This document shows positions 1 through 11,177 of a stretch of 64,000 nt of DNA, piece after piece. Below the pieces are notes generated by a model. The model was not told the DNA's origin. It was given only the letters and a program-made list of their open reading frames with translations, and ran no database searches. Origin of the DNA: Pediococcus cellicola (GTDB taxonomy: Bacteria > Bacillota > Bacilli > Lactobacillales > Lactobacillaceae); the NCBI RefSeq assembly GCF_001438655.1, contig NZ_JQBR01000006.1, positions 1-64,000 on the forward strand. The letters are read 5' to 3'. Numbering within the stretch: position 1 is the stretch's first letter; every line of letters begins with the position of its first letter. Both the position numbers and the translations under genes were made by a program.

Positions 1-27
1 TTGTAGGTTCGACTCCTACTGGGTGCA
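1..27 (+). tRNA. 3' end of a tRNA, probably tRNA-Arg (partial)
   Basis: The window opens inside a tRNA. The T stem is visible (GTAGG at 3-7, loop TTCGACT, CCTAC at 15-19), followed by the 3' acceptor strand TGGGTGC at 20-26 and discriminator A at 27. No CCA is encoded. The anticodon lies outside the window. The implied GCACCCA 5' acceptor and the T arm resemble lactobacillar tRNA-Arg, so the identity is an inference from memory of the family only. Confidence 0.75.
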
Positions 28-68
28 TTTTTAGGCCTAACTGTTTAGGCAGTTGCCAGACATATGTA

Positions 69-101
69 AAAATGCCAACTGTTTGAACCGGTTGGCATTT
101 T
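69..101 (+). terminator. Hairpin after the first tRNA, probable terminator
   Basis: An 11-bp perfect inverted repeat, AAAATGCCAAC at 69-79 and GTTGGCATTTT at 91-101, encloses an 11-nt loop. The 3' arm ends in TTTT. It lies between the partial tRNA and the first tRNA-Pro gene and probably ends the upstream transcript. Because both ends are A/T-rich it could work in either direction. Confidence 0.6.
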
Positions 102-129
102 AGTTAGGCTGAAGATAAAGTTTTTAGAG

Positions 130-203
130 CGGGAAGTAGCTCAGCTTGGTAGAGCACCTGGTTTGGGACCAGGGGGTCGCAGGTTCGAATCCTGTCTTCC
201 CGA
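130..203 (+). tRNA. tRNA-Pro (anticodon UGG)
   Basis: This is a 74-nt cloverleaf. The acceptor stem CGGGAAG at 130-136 pairs with CTTCCCG near the 3' end, with discriminator A at 203. The anticodon stem is CCTGG at 157-161 with CCAGG at 169-173, and the 7-nt loop has TGG at 164-166. The T arm contains GGTTCGAATCC. No CCA is encoded, so the end is added by tRNA nucleotidyltransferase. It forms a tandem pair with the next tRNA-Pro. Confidence 0.97.
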
Positions 204-256
204 TTGAGTATGCGAACTTAATATGGTATCAAAGTCCTACAACTTAAAAATATGAA

Positions 257-330
257 CGGGAAGTAGCTCAGCTTGGTAGAGCACCACGTTCGGGACGTGG
301 GGGTCGCAGGTTCAAATCCTGTTTTCCCGA
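257..330 (+). tRNA. tRNA-Pro (anticodon CGG)
   Basis: This is a 74-nt cloverleaf almost identical to the preceding tRNA outside the anticodon arm. The anticodon stem CCACG at 284-288 pairs with CGTGG at 296-300, and the loop has CGG at 291-293. The acceptor stem closes with a G-U pair (CGGGAAG with TTTCCCG), unlike the UGG copy. Near-identity with its neighbour suggests tandem duplication followed by anticodon-arm change, which is an inference. Confidence 0.97.
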
Positions 331-340
331 TAATAGAGAG

Positions 341-375
341 AAGTCTAAAATCATTTTTGATTTTAGGCTTTTTTT
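341..375 (+). terminator. Rho-independent terminator of the tRNA cluster
   Basis: A 12-bp stem (341-352 with 359-370, one G-U pair) and a 6-nt loop are followed by a run of seven T at 369-375. It lies 10 nt after the second tRNA-Pro and ends the tRNA transcript before the ctsR promoter. Confidence 0.85.
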
Positions 376-454
376 ATTCTATTGATCAAATAAGAGATGT
401 ACGCTGTTAAAATGGAAAATTCACAATCCAATTGTTTTTATCAGTACAAAAAAC

Positions 455-483
455 TTTGCTTTTGAGTGAGATTTTCGTATAAT
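455..483 (+). promoter_or_regulatory. Promoter of ctsR-clpC
   Basis: The -10 box TATAAT is perfect at 478-483. A weak -35-like TTTGCT lies at 455-460, 17 bp upstream. The CtsR operator begins 3 bp downstream of the -10 box, so bound repressor would block the initiating polymerase. Confidence 0.7.
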
Positions 484-486
484 GAA

Positions 487-503
487 AGTCAACATTAGTC
501 AAA
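487..503 (+). promoter_or_regulatory. CtsR operator (tandem heptads)
   Basis: Two direct heptads, AGTCAAC at 487-493 and AGTCAAA at 497-503, are separated by 3 bp. This matches the known CtsR box (A/G-GTCAAA, 3 nt, A/G-GTCAAA) except for the last base of the first heptad. It overlaps the transcription start of the ctsR operon and indicates negative autoregulation released by heat or protein damage. Site identity follows from the established consensus. Confidence 0.88.
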
Positions 504-525
504 GATGCGAGGAAGGGTGTGCAAA

Positions 526-993
526 ATGCAAGGTCAAAATATTTCCGATATTATTGAAAAATATTTAAAGCAGATTTTGGCAGACTCAGAAGAAATTGAG
601 ATTCGGCGCTCGGAGATTGCTGATTTGTTTGATGTTGTGCCATCGCAAATTAACTATGTCATTAAAACGCGTTTTACCATTCAAAACGGCTATGTCGTGG
701 AGAGTAAGCGGGGTGGTGGCGGCTATATTCGGATTGAGAAAGTCAAATTACTTGATGATTTGGATGTTTTGGATACACTTATTCAAGTGATTGGTAAAGC
801 CATCAATCAACGTGATGCGCTTTCAATTGTAAAAAGTTTGTATGAAGATGATGTGATTGACAAACGAGAAGGTAATTTAATTCTGGCCGCCATTGATCGC
901 CACACGTTGGCAATTAGCGATCGTGATGAAGAAGATCAGTTGCGGGCACGGATTTTAGTTGGAATTTTAAATCACTTAAGGTATGAGAGTTAA
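526..993 (+). CDS. ctsR: Transcriptional repressor CtsR
   Basis: CtsR represses class III heat-shock genes such as clp. The protein is 155 residues, the usual family length. It opens with the conserved NISDIIEKYLKQIL segment and the winged-helix part with a glycine-rich wing (KRGGGGYIRI around residue 70). I chose ATG at 526 because it has the Shine-Dalgarno GAGGAAGG about 9 nt upstream; an in-frame ATG at 505 overlaps the operator region and has no such site. The gene is followed by clpC after 20 nt. No mcsA/mcsB genes lie between ctsR and clpC, which is the usual lactobacillar arrangement, unlike Bacillus. Regulation is by its own CtsR box. Confidence 0.96.
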   Translation: MQGQNISDIIEKYLKQILADSEEIEIRRSEIADLFDVVPSQINYVIKTRFTIQNGYVVESKRGGGGYIRIEKVKLLDDLDVLDTLIQVIGKAINQRDALSIVKSLYEDDVIDKREGNLILAAIDRHTLAISDRDEEDQLRARILVGILNHLRYES

Positions 994-1013
994 GAAGAAA
1001 GCAGGGTGTTAGC

Positions 1014-3494
1014 ATGGATAATTTATTTACACCAAGTGCCAAAAATGTGCTGGCGATTTCGCAAGAACAAGCAAAACGTTTTAAGCATCAAGCAGTTGGT
1101 ACAGAACACTTGTTGTTGGCCCTAGCAATTGAAAAAAATGGTATTGCGTACAAGGTTTTTCAACAATTTTCCGTTACAGAGACAGATATTGTTGAAGAAA
1201 TCGAACGTTTTACGGGTTATGGGACGTTGAAAAATATTGGTACCGATGATTATTTGCCTTACTCACCTAAAGCTAAAGAAATTTTAGCTTTAGCAGGAGA
1301 TGAGGCTAAGCGACTTGGAGCAGCTAAAATTGGAACTGAGCATTTATTGTTAGCGCTGTTGAGTGATGAAAACATTTTATCCTCACGTATTCTGATCAGT
1401 TTGGATATGGATCTGAGCCAAACGCGGAAAGTGATTTTGAGAAAATTAGGCGTCAGTGCATCGGCACAGTTACGCCAAAATCAAGCTCAAGGTAGTCGTG
1501 GCAATAAGCCTAAAGGAACACCGACGCTTGACTCAGTAGCCCGTGATATGACGCAGATGGCGCGTGACGGGCAAATTGATCCTGTCATTGGCCGTGAAAA
1601 AGAAGTTAAACGTGTTATTCAAATTTTGAGTCGCCGAACCAAGAACAATCCGGTTCTTATTGGTGAACCTGGTGTTGGGAAGACAGCAATCGCCGAGGGA
1701 TTAGCGCAACGAATCATTGATGGTCATGTGCCAAGCGATTTAGCCAATAAACGGTTAATGATGTTGGACATGGGGTCTTTGGTTGCTGGGACAAAATACC
1801 GTGGTGAATTTGAAGACCGGCTTAAAAAAGTCATTGATGAAATTCATGAGGATAAACATATTGTGCTGTTTATCGATGAATTGCATACACTAATTGGTGC
1901 TGGTGGCGCAGAAGGAGCAATTGATGCTTCTAATATTTTGAAACCAGCCTTAGCCCGTGGTGAACTGCAAACTATCGGTGCCACAACTCTGAATGAGTAT
2001 CAAAAATATATTGAAACTGATGCTGCGTTGGAACGTCGGTTTGCCAAAGTGGAAGTTGATGAACCTACCCCTGAAGAATCGGTTCAAATTTTACGTGGAT
2101 TACGTGATAAATACGAACAACATCATCAAGTTGCCATTACAGATGATGCCATTAAGCAGGCCGTAGACTTATCAGACCGATATATTAGTGATCGTTTCTT
2201 ACCAGATAAGGCGATCGATTTAATGGATGAGGCAGCCGCCAAAGTTCGGATTGACCAAATGGGTAAAGAGGATCAAAAAGGTTCAAAATCTAAATTGCAG
2301 CAGCTTGTGGATGATAAGGAAGCAGCAATTGAAGCCCAAGATTTTGAAAAAGCGCAAAAGATTCGTGTTAAGGAAGAAAAATTGCGTGCTAAATTGGCAA
2401 AACAGCAAGCGACAGACGATGGCGATAAAAAGCCGAAGTATCAATTGCAGGAAACTGCCGAAGACGTGGCTCAAGTGGTATCTGAATGGACTGGCGTACC
2501 ACTGACACAGTTGCAAAAGACTGAAAGTGAACGGTTAGTCAACCTAGAAAAAATCTTGCATGAACGTGTCATTGGCCAAGAGGAAGCTGTTTCGGCTGTT
2601 TCTCGTGCGATTCGTCGGGCACGTAGCGGATTGAAAGATCCTGGTCGTCCCATTGGTTCGTTTATGTTCTTAGGACCTACAGGTGTTGGAAAAACAGAAT
2701 TGGCCAAGGCGTTAGCTGAAGCTATGTTCGGTTCGGAAGACAACATGATTCGGATTGATATGTCTGAATATATGGAAAGATACAGCACGAGTCGTTTGAT
2801 CGGTTCTGCACCAGGCTATGTCGGTTACGATGAAGGTGGGCAATTGACAGAACGAGTACGTCAAAAACCATATTCTGTCGTCTTATTTGATGAGGTTGAA
2901 AAAGCACATCCTGATGTCTTCAATATTCTCTTACAGGTTCTGGATGACGGCTACTTGACTGATTCTAAGGGTCGAAAAGTTGATTTTAGAAACACAATTT
3001 TGATTATGACATCTAACTTGGGAGCGACTGCTTTACGTGACGAAAAGTCGGTTGGCTTTGGTGCTAAAGATGCAAGTCAAGATTATCAAGCAATGGCGGC
3101 TAAAATTCGAGAAGTCCTTAAACAGAGTTTCCGTCCTGAATTTTTAAACCGAATCGATGAAACAATCATTTTCCATTCTTTGACACGACCACAATTACAT
3201 CAAATTGTGAAACTGATGGCTCGCAATATTTTGAAACGCGTAGCAGATCAAGGAATGACAGTCAAAATTACACCGGCGGCAATTGATGCGGTTGCTGAAG
3301 CAGGATTTGATCCAGAGTATGGCGCACGACCAATTCGACGCGCTTTCCAAACAAAGGTTGAAGATCAGCTTAGTGAATTAATGCTTTCAGGTGAAGCCAA
3401 AATCGGTGATAACATTACGGTTGGTGCACGGCACGGCAAAATTCAAGTTGCGGTTCGCAATCCGAAGCCAAAACCTAAACAACCAACAGCTTAA
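1014..3494 (+). CDS. clpC: ATP-dependent Clp protease ATP-binding subunit ClpC
   Basis: ClpC is a Hsp100 AAA+ unfoldase that feeds proteins to ClpP in the cytosol. The 826 residues show two N-terminal Clp repeats (about 1-145). The first AAA+ module has Walker A GEPGVGKT near 217 and [10 protein letters not shown] middle domain with a UVR-like coiled segment lies around 420-460. The second AAA+ module has GPTGVGKT at about 554-561 and [10 protein letters not shown]. The C-terminal D2-small domain is present. Length and order are normal for the family. It is cotranscribed with ctsR and so controlled by the CtsR box. A terminator-like hairpin at 3622-3665 may end its transcript, but the rpoB promoter lies in between. 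Confidence 0.97.
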   Translation: MDNLFTPSAKNVLAISQEQAKRFKHQAVGTEHLLLALAIEKNGIAYKVFQQFSVTETDIVEEIERFTGYGTLKNIGTDDYLPYSPKAKEILALAGDEAKRLGAAKIGTEHLLLALLSDENILSSRILISLDMDLSQTRKVILRKLGVSASAQLRQNQAQGSRGNKPKGTPTLDSVARDMTQMARDGQIDPVIGREKEVKRVIQILSRRTKNNPVLIGEPGVGKTAIAEGLAQRIIDGHVPSDLANKRLMMLDMGSLVAGTKYRGEFEDRLKKVIDEIHEDKHIVLFIDELHTLIGAGGAEGAIDASNILKPALARGELQTIGATTLNEYQKYIETDAALERRFAKVEVDEPTPEESVQILRGLRDKYEQHHQVAITDDAIKQAVDLSDRYISDRFLPDKAIDLMDEAAAKVRIDQMGKEDQKGSKSKLQQLVDDKEAAIEAQDFEKAQKIRVKEEKLRAKLAKQQATDDGDKKPKYQLQETAEDVAQVVSEWTGVPLTQLQKTESERLVNLEKILHERVIGQEEAVSAVSRAIRRARSGLKDPGRPIGSFMFLGPTGVGKTELAKALAEAMFGSEDNMIRIDMSEYMERYSTSRLIGSAPGYVGYDEGGQLTERVRQKPYSVVLFDEVEKAHPDVFNILLQVLDDGYLTDSKGRKVDFRNTILIMTSNLGATALRDEKSVGFGAKDASQDYQAMAAKIREVLKQSFRPEFLNRIDETIIFHSLTRPQLHQIVKLMARNILKRVADQGMTVKITPAAIDAVAEAGFDPEYGARPIRRAFQTKVEDQLSELMLSGEAKIGDNITVGARHGKIQVAVRNPKPKPKQPTA

Positions 3495-3520
3495 AATAAA
3501 TAGGAGTCACAGTTAATTAG

Positions 3521-3549
3521 TTGACAGAAGTCAATAAAATGAGTATGAT
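3521..3549 (+). promoter_or_regulatory. Promoter of rpoB-rpoC
   Basis: A consensus -35 TTGACA at 3521-3526 and TATGAT at 3544-3549 are separated by exactly 17 bp. Transcription should start near 3556, giving a leader of about 195 nt before rpoB. A 9-bp inverted repeat (TCACAGTTA at 3507-3515, TAACTGTGA at 3562-3570) flanks the promoter. Confidence 0.88.
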
Positions 3550-3555
3550 GTACTT

Positions 3556-3750
3556 TGTTTGTAACTGTGAATGAAATGAAGCGTTGCGATCTATTGTCCG
3601 TGGCGCTTTTCATAAAAAAAGCAAAAATAGCTATCAAATAAAAGAGCTATTTTTGGTTTTTTTTTGCCAAAAAACAGTGCGTTTGTGCATTTGTAATCAA
3701 AACGTAACATTGATTGGCAGTTCACGGAAAATTTTAGAGAGGTGAATAAC
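3556..3750 (+). promoter_or_regulatory. Structured rpoB leader, candidate Lacto-rpoB RNA motif
   Basis: This is the 5' untranslated region expected from the promoter at 3521-3549. It contains an imperfect stem (3576-3583 with 3604-3613) and then the terminator-like hairpin at 3622-3665, all upstream of the rpoB ribosome binding site. A conserved RNA named Lacto-rpoB is known from rpoB leaders in lactic acid bacteria; assignment here rests on position and structure, not on a covariance search. Its function is unproven. Confidence 0.55.
3622..3665 (+). terminator. Terminator-like hairpin between clpC and rpoB
   Basis: An 11-bp stem (CAAAAATAGCT at 3622-3632, AGCTATTTTTG at 3645-3655) with a 12-nt loop is followed by nine T at 3657-3665. 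It could end clpC transcripts, act as an attenuator in the rpoB leader, or both, because the rpoB promoter is upstream of it. Confidence 0.75.
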
Positions 3751-6700
3751 TTGGCAGGACATTTGGTAAAATACGGTAAACACCGAACCCGTAGAAGTTA
3801 CGCACGGATTAAAGAAGTGCTGGAACTTCCTAACTTGATTGAGATTCAAAGTAATTCATACCAATGGTTCCTTGATGAAGGCTTAAAAGATATGTTCGAT
3901 GACATTATGCCAATCGACGATTTTGCCGGCAATCTTTCTTTGGAATACGTTGATTATCAATTACTTGAACCAAAGTATACGGTGGATGAGGCGCGTGAAC
4001 ATGAAGCAAATTATTCCGCACCTTTACACGTTACCTTGCGTTTGACGAACCATGAAACTGGCGAAATCAAATCTCAGGATGTGTTCTTTGGTGATTTTCC
4101 ACTAATGACAGAACAAGGCACATTCATTATTAACGGTGCAGAACGGGTTATCGTTTCGCAGTTAGTTCGTTCACCTGGTGTTTATTACACTAAGGACACT
4201 GATAAAAACAGCCGCGATATTTGGGGAACCACGGTCATTCCTAACCGAGGAGCTTGGTTAGAGTACGAAACCGACGCCAAAAATATTGCATATGTTCGAA
4301 TTGATCGAACACGTAAAATTCCAATGACTGAATTAGTTCGTGCCCTTGGGTTCGGATCTGATGAAGAAATTGTCGATATGTTGGGTCAAACAGATAGTTT
4401 GGACAACACTTTAGACAAAGATGTTCATAAGAATTCTGACGATTCACGTGTTGAAGAGTCCTTAAAAGATATTTACGAACGTCTCCGTCCTGGTGAACCT
4501 AAGACGGCTGATAGTTCACGTAGCCTTTTGACTGCCCGGTTCTTTGATCCTAAACGTTATGATATGGCCCCAGTTGGCCGTTACAAAGTTAACAAGAAGT
4601 TAAGTTTGAAGACTCGTTTGGTAGGTCAGACTTTAGCTGAAACTTTAGCAGATCCTGATACAGGTGAGGTTATTGCTCAAAAGGGTACAGTTGTGACCAA
4701 AGATGTTATGAAAGATTTAGGACCTTATTTAGATCGTAAAGATTTCAAAACAATCACATACACACCTTCAGATGAAGCTGTTGTGACGGAGCCAATGACT
4801 GTTCAATCTATTAAGATTGCGGACCCTAACGATCCTGAACGTGAATTAATTATGATCGGCAATGGCAATATCGACTTAAAGCTTAAGCATATTACACCAG
4901 CTGATATTATTGCTTCAATTAACTACTTCTTCTTGTTGCAAGAAGGAATTGGCTCAACGGACGACATTGACCATTTGGGGAATCGTCGTATTCGTTCTGT
5001 CGGTGAATTATTACAAAATCAATTCCGGATTGGTCTTTCACGAATGGAACGCGTTGTTCGTGAACGTATGTCTATTCAAGATGCGACAACCGTGACCCCA
5101 CAACAATTAATTAATATTCGTCCTGTTGTGGCTTCTATTAAGGAATTCTTTGGTTCTTCACAATTGTCACAATTCATGGACCAAACTAACCCATTGGGTG
5201 AATTAACGCATAAGCGTCGTTTATCTGCCCTTGGTCCTGGTGGTTTAACTCGTGACCGAGCGGGTTATGAAGTTCGTGATGTGCATTACACTCATTATGG
5301 TCGTATGTGTCCAATCGAAACGCCTGAAGGTCCTAATATTGGTTTGATTAACAGTTTGGCTAGTTACGCTAAGATCAACAAATACGGCTTTATTGAAACA
5401 CCATATCGTCGTGTTTCTTGGACAACCCATAAGGTTACGGACAAGATTGATTATTTAACTGCTGACGAAGAAGACCAATACGTTATTGCACAGGCTAACT
5501 CACCATTAAACGATGATGGTTCGTTTGTCGATGATGTGGTTATGGCACGACATGAAAGTGACAATATCGAAATCAACATTAACAATGTCGATTACATGGA
5601 TGTGTCACCAAAACAAGTAGTTGCGGTTGCAACGGCATGTATTCCTTTCTTGGAAAATGATGATTCCAACCGAGCTTTAATGGGTGCCAACATGCAACGT
5701 CAGGCGGTTCCTTTGCTTGATCCTCATGCGCCATTGGTCGGAACGGGTATCGAATATAAAGCAGCACATGACTCCGGAGTGGCTTTAATTTGTAAGCATG
5801 AAGGAACAGTTGAATATGTTGATGCACGTGAAATTCGTGTTCGCCGTGATGACGGTGCTTTAGATACCTATAAATTAATGAAATTCCGCCGTTCAAACGG
5901 TGGTAAGAACTATAACCAACGCCCAATCGTAAAAGTTAACGATCATGTGGATAACGATGAAGTCTTAGCTGATGGTCCTTCAATGGAGGGCGGCGAGTTA
6001 GCACTTGGTCAAAACCCATTAGTTGCTTTCATGACTTGGCAAGGATATAACTTCGAAGATGCCATCGCCATCAATGAGCGTTTAGTTCGTGATGATGTTT
6101 ATACTTCTATTCATATTGAAGAATATGAGTCTGAAGCACGTGATACCAAGCTCGGACCTGAGGAAATGACGCGTGAAATTCCTAACGTTGGTGAAGATGC
6201 CTTAAAGGATCTTGATGAAGATGGGATTGTCCGCATTGGTGCTGAAGTTGAAGACGGCGACATCTTAGTAGGTAAAGTAACGCCAAAGGGAGTTACTGAA
6301 TTATCCGCTGAAGAACGATTATTACATGCGATCTTTGGTGAAAAAGCCCGTGAAGTTCGTGATACTTCGTTACGTGTACCTCATGGTGGCGGCGGTATCA
6401 TCCAGGATGTGAAGATCTTTACTCGTGAAAACGGGGACGAACTTTCACCTGGTGTCAATATGATGGTTCGTGTTTATATTGCCCAGAAACGTAAGTTACA
6501 AGTGGGTGATAAGATGGCCGGACGTCATGGTAACAAAGGGACTGTTTCCGTTGTTATTCCTGAAGAAGATATGCCGTACATGCCAGATGGAACACCAATT
6601 GATATTATGTTAAGCCCAATGGGTGTGCCTTCACGTATGAATATTGGTCAGGTTCTTGAATTGCATTTAGGAATGGCTGCTCGTAACTTAGGTATCCATG

Positions 6701-7368
6701 TGGCAACACCTGTTTTTGATGGTGCTCGCGATAAAGATATTTGGGATGCTGTTAAAGAAGCTGGAATGCAATCTGACGCTAAGACGATCCTCTATGATGG
6801 TCGTACTGGTGAGCCTTTCGAACAACGCATTGCCGTTGGAGTTATGCATTACATGAAGTTGGCCCACATGGTTGATGATAAAATTCATGCACGTTCAATT
6901 GGACCTTACTCATTAGTTACGCAGCAACCATTAGGTGGTAAAGCACAATTTGGTGGCCAGCGTTTTGGTGAAATGGAAGTTTGGGCGCTTGAAGCTTATG
7001 GGGCTGCTTATACCCTTCAAGAAATCTTAACTTACAAGTCTGATGATGTGGTTGGTCGTGTGAAAACATACGAAGCAATTGTCAAAGGTGATCCGATTCC
7101 ACGTCCAGGTGTTCCAGAGTCGTTCCGAGTTTTAGTTAAGGAATTGCAAGCACTTGGTTTGGATATGAAGGTTCTCGATGCTGACAAGAACGAAATTGAG
7201 TTGCGTGATATGGACGACGATGATGACGATGTTGTCAACGTGGATGCACTCAGTAAGTATGCTGAAGAACAAAAAGATAAGTCAAAAGAGGATGCTAAAG
7301 CAACGGCATCTAAAGACGCTTCTTCTGCCAGCACAACAAAAGCTGAAACAGAAAACAATCAAAAGTAG
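3751..7368 (+). CDS. rpoB: DNA-directed RNA polymerase subunit beta
   Basis: The beta subunit forms one side of the RNA polymerase active-site cleft. I start it at TTG 3751 ([11 protein letters not shown]), which has AGAGAGGTGA 7-10 nt upstream; a GTG at 3742 lies inside that ribosome binding site. This gives 1205 residues, normal for lactobacilli. The rifampicin-binding segment ([14 protein letters not shown]) is near residues 469-482. The conserved [12 protein letters not shown] block is present in the C-terminal half. The tail after about residue 1150 is acidic (six consecutive Asp) and then rich in Lys, Ala and Ser, a variable region in this group. rpoC follows after 103 nt with no terminator, so the two are cotranscribed. 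Confidence 0.98.
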   Translation: MAGHLVKYGKHRTRRSYARIKEVLELPNLIEIQSNSYQWFLDEGLKDMFDDIMPIDDFAGNLSLEYVDYQLLEPKYTVDEAREHEANYSAPLHVTLRLTNHETGEIKSQDVFFGDFPLMTEQGTFIINGAERVIVSQLVRSPGVYYTKDTDKNSRDIWGTTVIPNRGAWLEYETDAKNIAYVRIDRTRKIPMTELVRALGFGSDEEIVDMLGQTDSLDNTLDKDVHKNSDDSRVEESLKDIYERLRPGEPKTADSSRSLLTARFFDPKRYDMAPVGRYKVNKKLSLKTRLVGQTLAETLADPDTGEVIAQKGTVVTKDVMKDLGPYLDRKDFKTITYTPSDEAVVTEPMTVQSIKIADPNDPERELIMIGNGNIDLKLKHITPADIIASINYFFLLQEGIGSTDDIDHLGNRRIRSVGELLQNQFRIGLSRMERVVRERMSIQDATTVTPQQLINIRPVVASIKEFFGSSQLSQFMDQTNPLGELTHKRRLSALGPGGLTRDRAGYEVRDVHYTHYGRMCPIETPEGPNIGLINSLASYAKINKYGFIETPYRRVSWTTHKVTDKIDYLTADEEDQYVIAQANSPLNDDGSFVDDVVMARHESDNIEININNVDYMDVSPKQVVAVATACIPFLENDDSNRALMGANMQRQAVPLLDPHAPLVGTGIEYKAAHDSGVALICKHEGTVEYVDAREIRVRRDDGALDTYKLMKFRRSNGGKNYNQRPIVKVNDHVDNDEVLADGPSMEGGELALGQNPLVAFMTWQGYNFEDAIAINERLVRDDVYTSIHIEEYESEARDTKLGPEEMTREIPNVGEDALKDLDEDGIVRIGAEVEDGDILVGKVTPKGVTELSAEERLLHAIFGEKAREVRDTSLRVPHGGGGIIQDVKIFTRENGDELSPGVNMMVRVYIAQKRKLQVGDKMAGRHGNKGTVSVVIPEEDMPYMPDGTPIDIMLSPMGVPSRMNIGQVLELHLGMAARNLGIHVATPVFDGARDKDIWDAVKEAGMQSDAKTILYDGRTGEPFEQRIAVGVMHYMKLAHMVDDKIHARSIGPYSLVTQQPLGGKAQFGGQRFGEMEVWALEAYGAAYTLQEILTYKSDDVVGRVKTYEAIVKGDPIPRPGVPESFRVLVKELQALGLDMKVLDADKNEIELRDMDDDDDDVVNVDALSKYAEEQKDKSKEDAKATASKDASSASTTKAETENNQK

Positions 7369-7471
7369 ATTCAAATTGAGGTAACTTTAAATCTTGGAAG
7401 CAGGAATAAGTTAGTTTAAGCAATCGAAATAGTTTAATTTAAGAAATCAATTTAAGAAGGAGGTCGATCCT

Positions 7472-10400
7472 TTGATCGATGTCAATAAGTTTGAAAGCAT
7501 GCAAATTGGGCTCGCTTCCCCTGACAAGATCAGAAGTTGGTCATATGGTGAAGTAAAAAAGCCAGAAACGATTAACTATCGAACATTAAAGCCTGAAAAA
7601 GATGGGTTGTTTGATGAACGAATTTTCGGACCAACTAAAGATTACGAATGTGCCTGTGGAAAATACAAACGTATTCGTTATAAGGGAATTGTCTGTGACC
7701 GATGTGGGGTTGAAGTAACGAAGTCCAAGGTACGTCGTGAACGTATGGGCCATATCGAATTGGCAGCTCCTGTAACTCACATCTGGTACTTCAAGGGTAT
7801 TCCTAGCCGTATGGGCTTAGTTTTAGATATGAGTCCTCGTGCACTTGAAGAAATCATTTACTTCGCTTCATACGTCGTAATTGACCCAGGCAAGACACCT
7901 TTGGAAAAGAAACAACTTTTAACTGAACGTGAATATCGTGAAAAGTTAGAAGAATATGGAAATACCTTTAATGCTAAGATCGGTGGCGAAGCAATTAAAG
8001 AATTGCTTCAAGACGTTGATCTTGATAAAGAAGCTAAGACCTTAAAAGAAGAACTCAAGGATGCCTCCGGACAGAAGCGGACACGTGCCGTTCGTCGTTT
8101 AGACATCGTTGAAGCCTTCATCAAATCTGGTAACGATCCGGACTGGATGGTTATGGATGCCATTCCAGTTATTCCACCAGATTTACGACCAATGGTTCAG
8201 TTGGATGGTGGTCGTTTTGCCACATCTGATTTGAATGATTTGTATCGTCGTGTGATCAACCGTAATAACCGTTTGAAACGATTATTAGACTTGAATGCAC
8301 CTGGAATTATCGTTCAAAACGAAAAACGGATGTTACAAGAAGCCGTTGATGCTTTGATTGATAATGGTCGTCGTGGCCGTCCAGTAGCTGGTCCAGGTAA
8401 CCGACCATTGAAGTCACTTTCACATATGTTAAAAGGTAAGCAAGGACGTTTCCGTCAAAACTTACTTGGAAAACGTGTGGATTATTCTGGCCGTTCCGTT
8501 ATTGATGTGGGACCATCACTTAAGATGAACCAAATGGGCTTACCTGTGCCAATGGCATTGGAATTGTTCAAGCCGTTCATCATGAAAGAATTAGTTTCGC
8601 GTGGGTTAGCTTCTAATATTAAGAATGCTAAACGTAAGATTGACCGCAAAGATGATGATGTTTACGATGTCTTAGAAGACGTTATTAAAGAGCATCCAGT
8701 TCTTTTAAACCGTGCACCTACCTTGCATAGACTAGGTATTCAGGCTTTTGAACCTGTCTTGGTCAGCGGGAAAGCTATGCGTTTACATCCACTAGTTTGT
8801 GAAGCTTATAATGCCGATTTTGATGGGGACCAAATGGCGATTCATTTGCCTTTATCAGATGAAGCTCAAGCTGAAGCTCGGTTGCTTATGTTAGCTGCTC
8901 ATCATATTTTGGCACCTGCAAATGGTAAACCAGTGGTAACACCTTCACAGGATATGGTTATCGGAAACTATTGGTTAACGATGGAACGTGAAAATAGTGT
9001 GGGCGAAGGCATGATCTTTAAAGATCTTGATGAAATTCGCTTGGCAATGCAAAATGGTTATGTGTCAGAGCATACACGAATTGGTCTTGCTGTGAGTTCA
9101 ATGCCTGAAAAGCCATTTACTGATGCACAACGCAAACGAATTCTTGTTACAACTGCTGGTAAAGCAATCTTTAATGACATTTTGCCAAAGGGATTAATTT
9201 ATTTGAACGAACCTACTGATGAGAATTTAGTTGGGGGAACACCAGATAAATACTTCCTAGAACCTGGTGAAGACATTAAAGCCTTTATTCAGGCTCAACC
9301 ATTGATTCCACCGTTCAAAAAAGGTTTCTTGAGTGACATTATTGCGCAAGTATACAAGCAATATAAAGTTACCCAAACTTCTTTACTTTTGGACCGGATG
9401 AAAGACCTTGGTTATGATGTTTCTACGAAGTCTGGTTTGACGGTTGGTATTTCTGATATTACTGATTTAAAAGAAAAGCCAGAAATTGTGGATGCTGCTC
9501 ATAAACAAGTTGCCACAGTTACAAAGCAGTTCCGTCGTGGTTTAATCACAGACGACGAACGTTATGAGCGTGTTGTGGGAATTTGGAATGACGCTAAAGA
9601 TCAGATCCAACAAAAATTGATGGAGAGTTTTGATCCTCAAAACCCAATTTACATGATGAGTGATTCTGGAGCTCGTGGTAATATTTCTAACTTTACCCAG
9701 CTTGCCGGCATGCGTGGCTTGATGGCCGCACCTAATGGTAAAATCATGGAATTGCCAATCCTTTCAAACTTCCGTGAAGGACTTTCTGTTTTGGAAATGT
9801 TCATTTCAACTCATGGTGCTCGTAAAGGTATGACCGATACGGCGTTGAAGACAGCCAACTCTGGTTACTTGACACGTCGTTTGGTTGATGTGGCTCAGGA
9901 TGTTATTGTGCGTGAAAAGGATTGTGGGACTGATCGTGGCTTAACAATCTCTGCCATCGTTGAAGGTAATGAAGTGATTGAATCTCTGTACGATCGTATT
10001 TTAGGTCGCTACACACAAAAATCAGTTTATGATCCTAAGACTGGCGAAAAGATTATCGGTAAGAACAAGATGGTCGACGAGACAAAGGCACAACAAATTA
10101 TTGATGCCGGCGTTGAACAAGTAACGATTCGTTCAGCCTTCACTTGCAACACTCGTCATGGTGTTTGTGAACGTTGTTATGGTCGTAACATGGCTACTGG
10201 TGACCGTGTTGAAGTTGGTGAAGCAGTGGGTACTGTTGCTGCTCAATCAATTGGTGAACCCGGTACTCAGTTAACGATGCGTAACTTCCATACCGGTGGT
10301 GTTGCTGGAAACGAAGATATCACGCAAGGATTACCACGTATCCAAGAAATTGTGGAAGCTCGTAATCCTAAAGGTCGTGCAGAAATTACAGAAGTAACTG

Positions 10401-11113
10401 GGACGGTTGAGTCTGTTGAAGAAAATCCTGCGGAACGTACTAAAGAAGTTACGGTCAAAGGTGAGACTGATACGCGGACTTACACATTACCAATTACGGC
10501 ACGGATGAAAGTTGCTGAAGGTGACTTCATTCACCGTGGTTCTGCTTTGAATGATGGTTCTATTGATCCTAAAGAATTATTGAAGGTTCGCGATGTACTT
10601 TCAACAGAAAATTATCTGTTGCGTGAGATCCAACGTGTCTATCGTATGCAAGGTGTAGAAATCTTGGATAAGCATGTGGAAATCATGGTTCGTCAAATGC
10701 TTCGTAAGATTCGGGTTATGGATCCTGGCGATACAGACTTGCTTCCTGGTACTTTGTTGGATATCAACGACTTCAAAGATGCTAACTACAAGACGTTAAT
10801 CGCTGGTGGTATTCCGGCAACGGCTCGTCCGGTATTACTTGGAATCACCAAAGCTGCCTTGGAAACAAATAGTTTCTTGTCAGCTGCATCCTTCCAGGAA
10901 ACAACTCGGGTATTAACCGATGCTGCTATCCGTGGTAAGAATGATCCGTTAGTCGGATTAAAGGAAAATGTTATTATTGGTAAGATTATTCCTGCTGGGA
11001 CAGGAATGCCTGACTATCGTAAGATTCTTCCTAAAAACGTCGGTGGTAACTTGGCTGAACCTAAGTCATTAAGCGATGTTGAAAAAGAAATGAATACAGA
11101 GACAACCAAGTAG
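7472..11113 (+). CDS. rpoC: DNA-directed RNA polymerase subunit beta'
   Basis: The beta' subunit carries the catalytic magnesium site. The protein has 1213 residues and starts with TTG at 7472 behind AAGGAGG. The N-terminal zinc finger is visible ([13 protein letters not shown] followed by CDRCG). The metal-chelating NADFDGD motif lies at residues 447-453. A second Cys cluster ([13 protein letters not shown]) and the trigger-loop region with [15 protein letters not shown] follow. Length and motif order are those of Firmicutes RpoC without large insertions. The operon ends at a strong terminator at 11138-11176. Confidence 0.98.
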   Translation: MIDVNKFESMQIGLASPDKIRSWSYGEVKKPETINYRTLKPEKDGLFDERIFGPTKDYECACGKYKRIRYKGIVCDRCGVEVTKSKVRRERMGHIELAAPVTHIWYFKGIPSRMGLVLDMSPRALEEIIYFASYVVIDPGKTPLEKKQLLTEREYREKLEEYGNTFNAKIGGEAIKELLQDVDLDKEAKTLKEELKDASGQKRTRAVRRLDIVEAFIKSGNDPDWMVMDAIPVIPPDLRPMVQLDGGRFATSDLNDLYRRVINRNNRLKRLLDLNAPGIIVQNEKRMLQEAVDALIDNGRRGRPVAGPGNRPLKSLSHMLKGKQGRFRQNLLGKRVDYSGRSVIDVGPSLKMNQMGLPVPMALELFKPFIMKELVSRGLASNIKNAKRKIDRKDDDVYDVLEDVIKEHPVLLNRAPTLHRLGIQAFEPVLVSGKAMRLHPLVCEAYNADFDGDQMAIHLPLSDEAQAEARLLMLAAHHILAPANGKPVVTPSQDMVIGNYWLTMERENSVGEGMIFKDLDEIRLAMQNGYVSEHTRIGLAVSSMPEKPFTDAQRKRILVTTAGKAIFNDILPKGLIYLNEPTDENLVGGTPDKYFLEPGEDIKAFIQAQPLIPPFKKGFLSDIIAQVYKQYKVTQTSLLLDRMKDLGYDVSTKSGLTVGISDITDLKEKPEIVDAAHKQVATVTKQFRRGLITDDERYERVVGIWNDAKDQIQQKLMESFDPQNPIYMMSDSGARGNISNFTQLAGMRGLMAAPNGKIMELPILSNFREGLSVLEMFISTHGARKGMTDTALKTANSGYLTRRLVDVAQDVIVREKDCGTDRGLTISAIVEGNEVIESLYDRILGRYTQKSVYDPKTGEKIIGKNKMVDETKAQQIIDAGVEQVTIRSAFTCNTRHGVCERCYGRNMATGDRVEVGEAVGTVAAQSIGEPGTQLTMRNFHTGGVAGNEDITQGLPRIQEIVEARNPKGRAEITEVTGTVESVEENPAERTKEVTVKGETDTRTYTLPITARMKVAEGDFIHRGSALNDGSIDPKELLKVRDVLSTENYLLREIQRVYRMQGVEILDKHVEIMVRQMLRKIRVMDPGDTDLLPGTLLDINDFKDANYKTLIAGGIPATARPVLLGITKAALETNSFLSAASFQETTRVLTDAAIRGKNDPLVGLKENVIIGKIIPAGTGMPDYRKILPKNVGGNLAEPKSLSDVEKEMNTETTK

Positions 11114-11137
11114 GTTTCTGAATTTCAAAATTAAAAG

Positions 11138-11176
11138 TGCAGTTATTCGAATTCATTCGAATAACTGCATTTTTTT
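11138..11176 (+). terminator. Terminator of rpoB-rpoC (bidirectional)
   Basis: A perfect 13-bp stem (11138-11150 with 11157-11169), a 6-nt loop and seven T (11170-11176). It sits between the convergent rpoC and comC genes, so it can serve both directions; the minus-strand tail AAAA at 11133-11136 gives a shorter U run. Confidence 0.92.
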
Positions 11177-11177
11177 G

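Noticed and set aside
3539-3574. Short frame MSMMYFVCNCE overlapping the rpoB promoter, as a possible leader peptide
   Set aside because: Its ATG overlaps the -10 box, so it would not be in the rpoB transcript, and it has no ribosome binding site.
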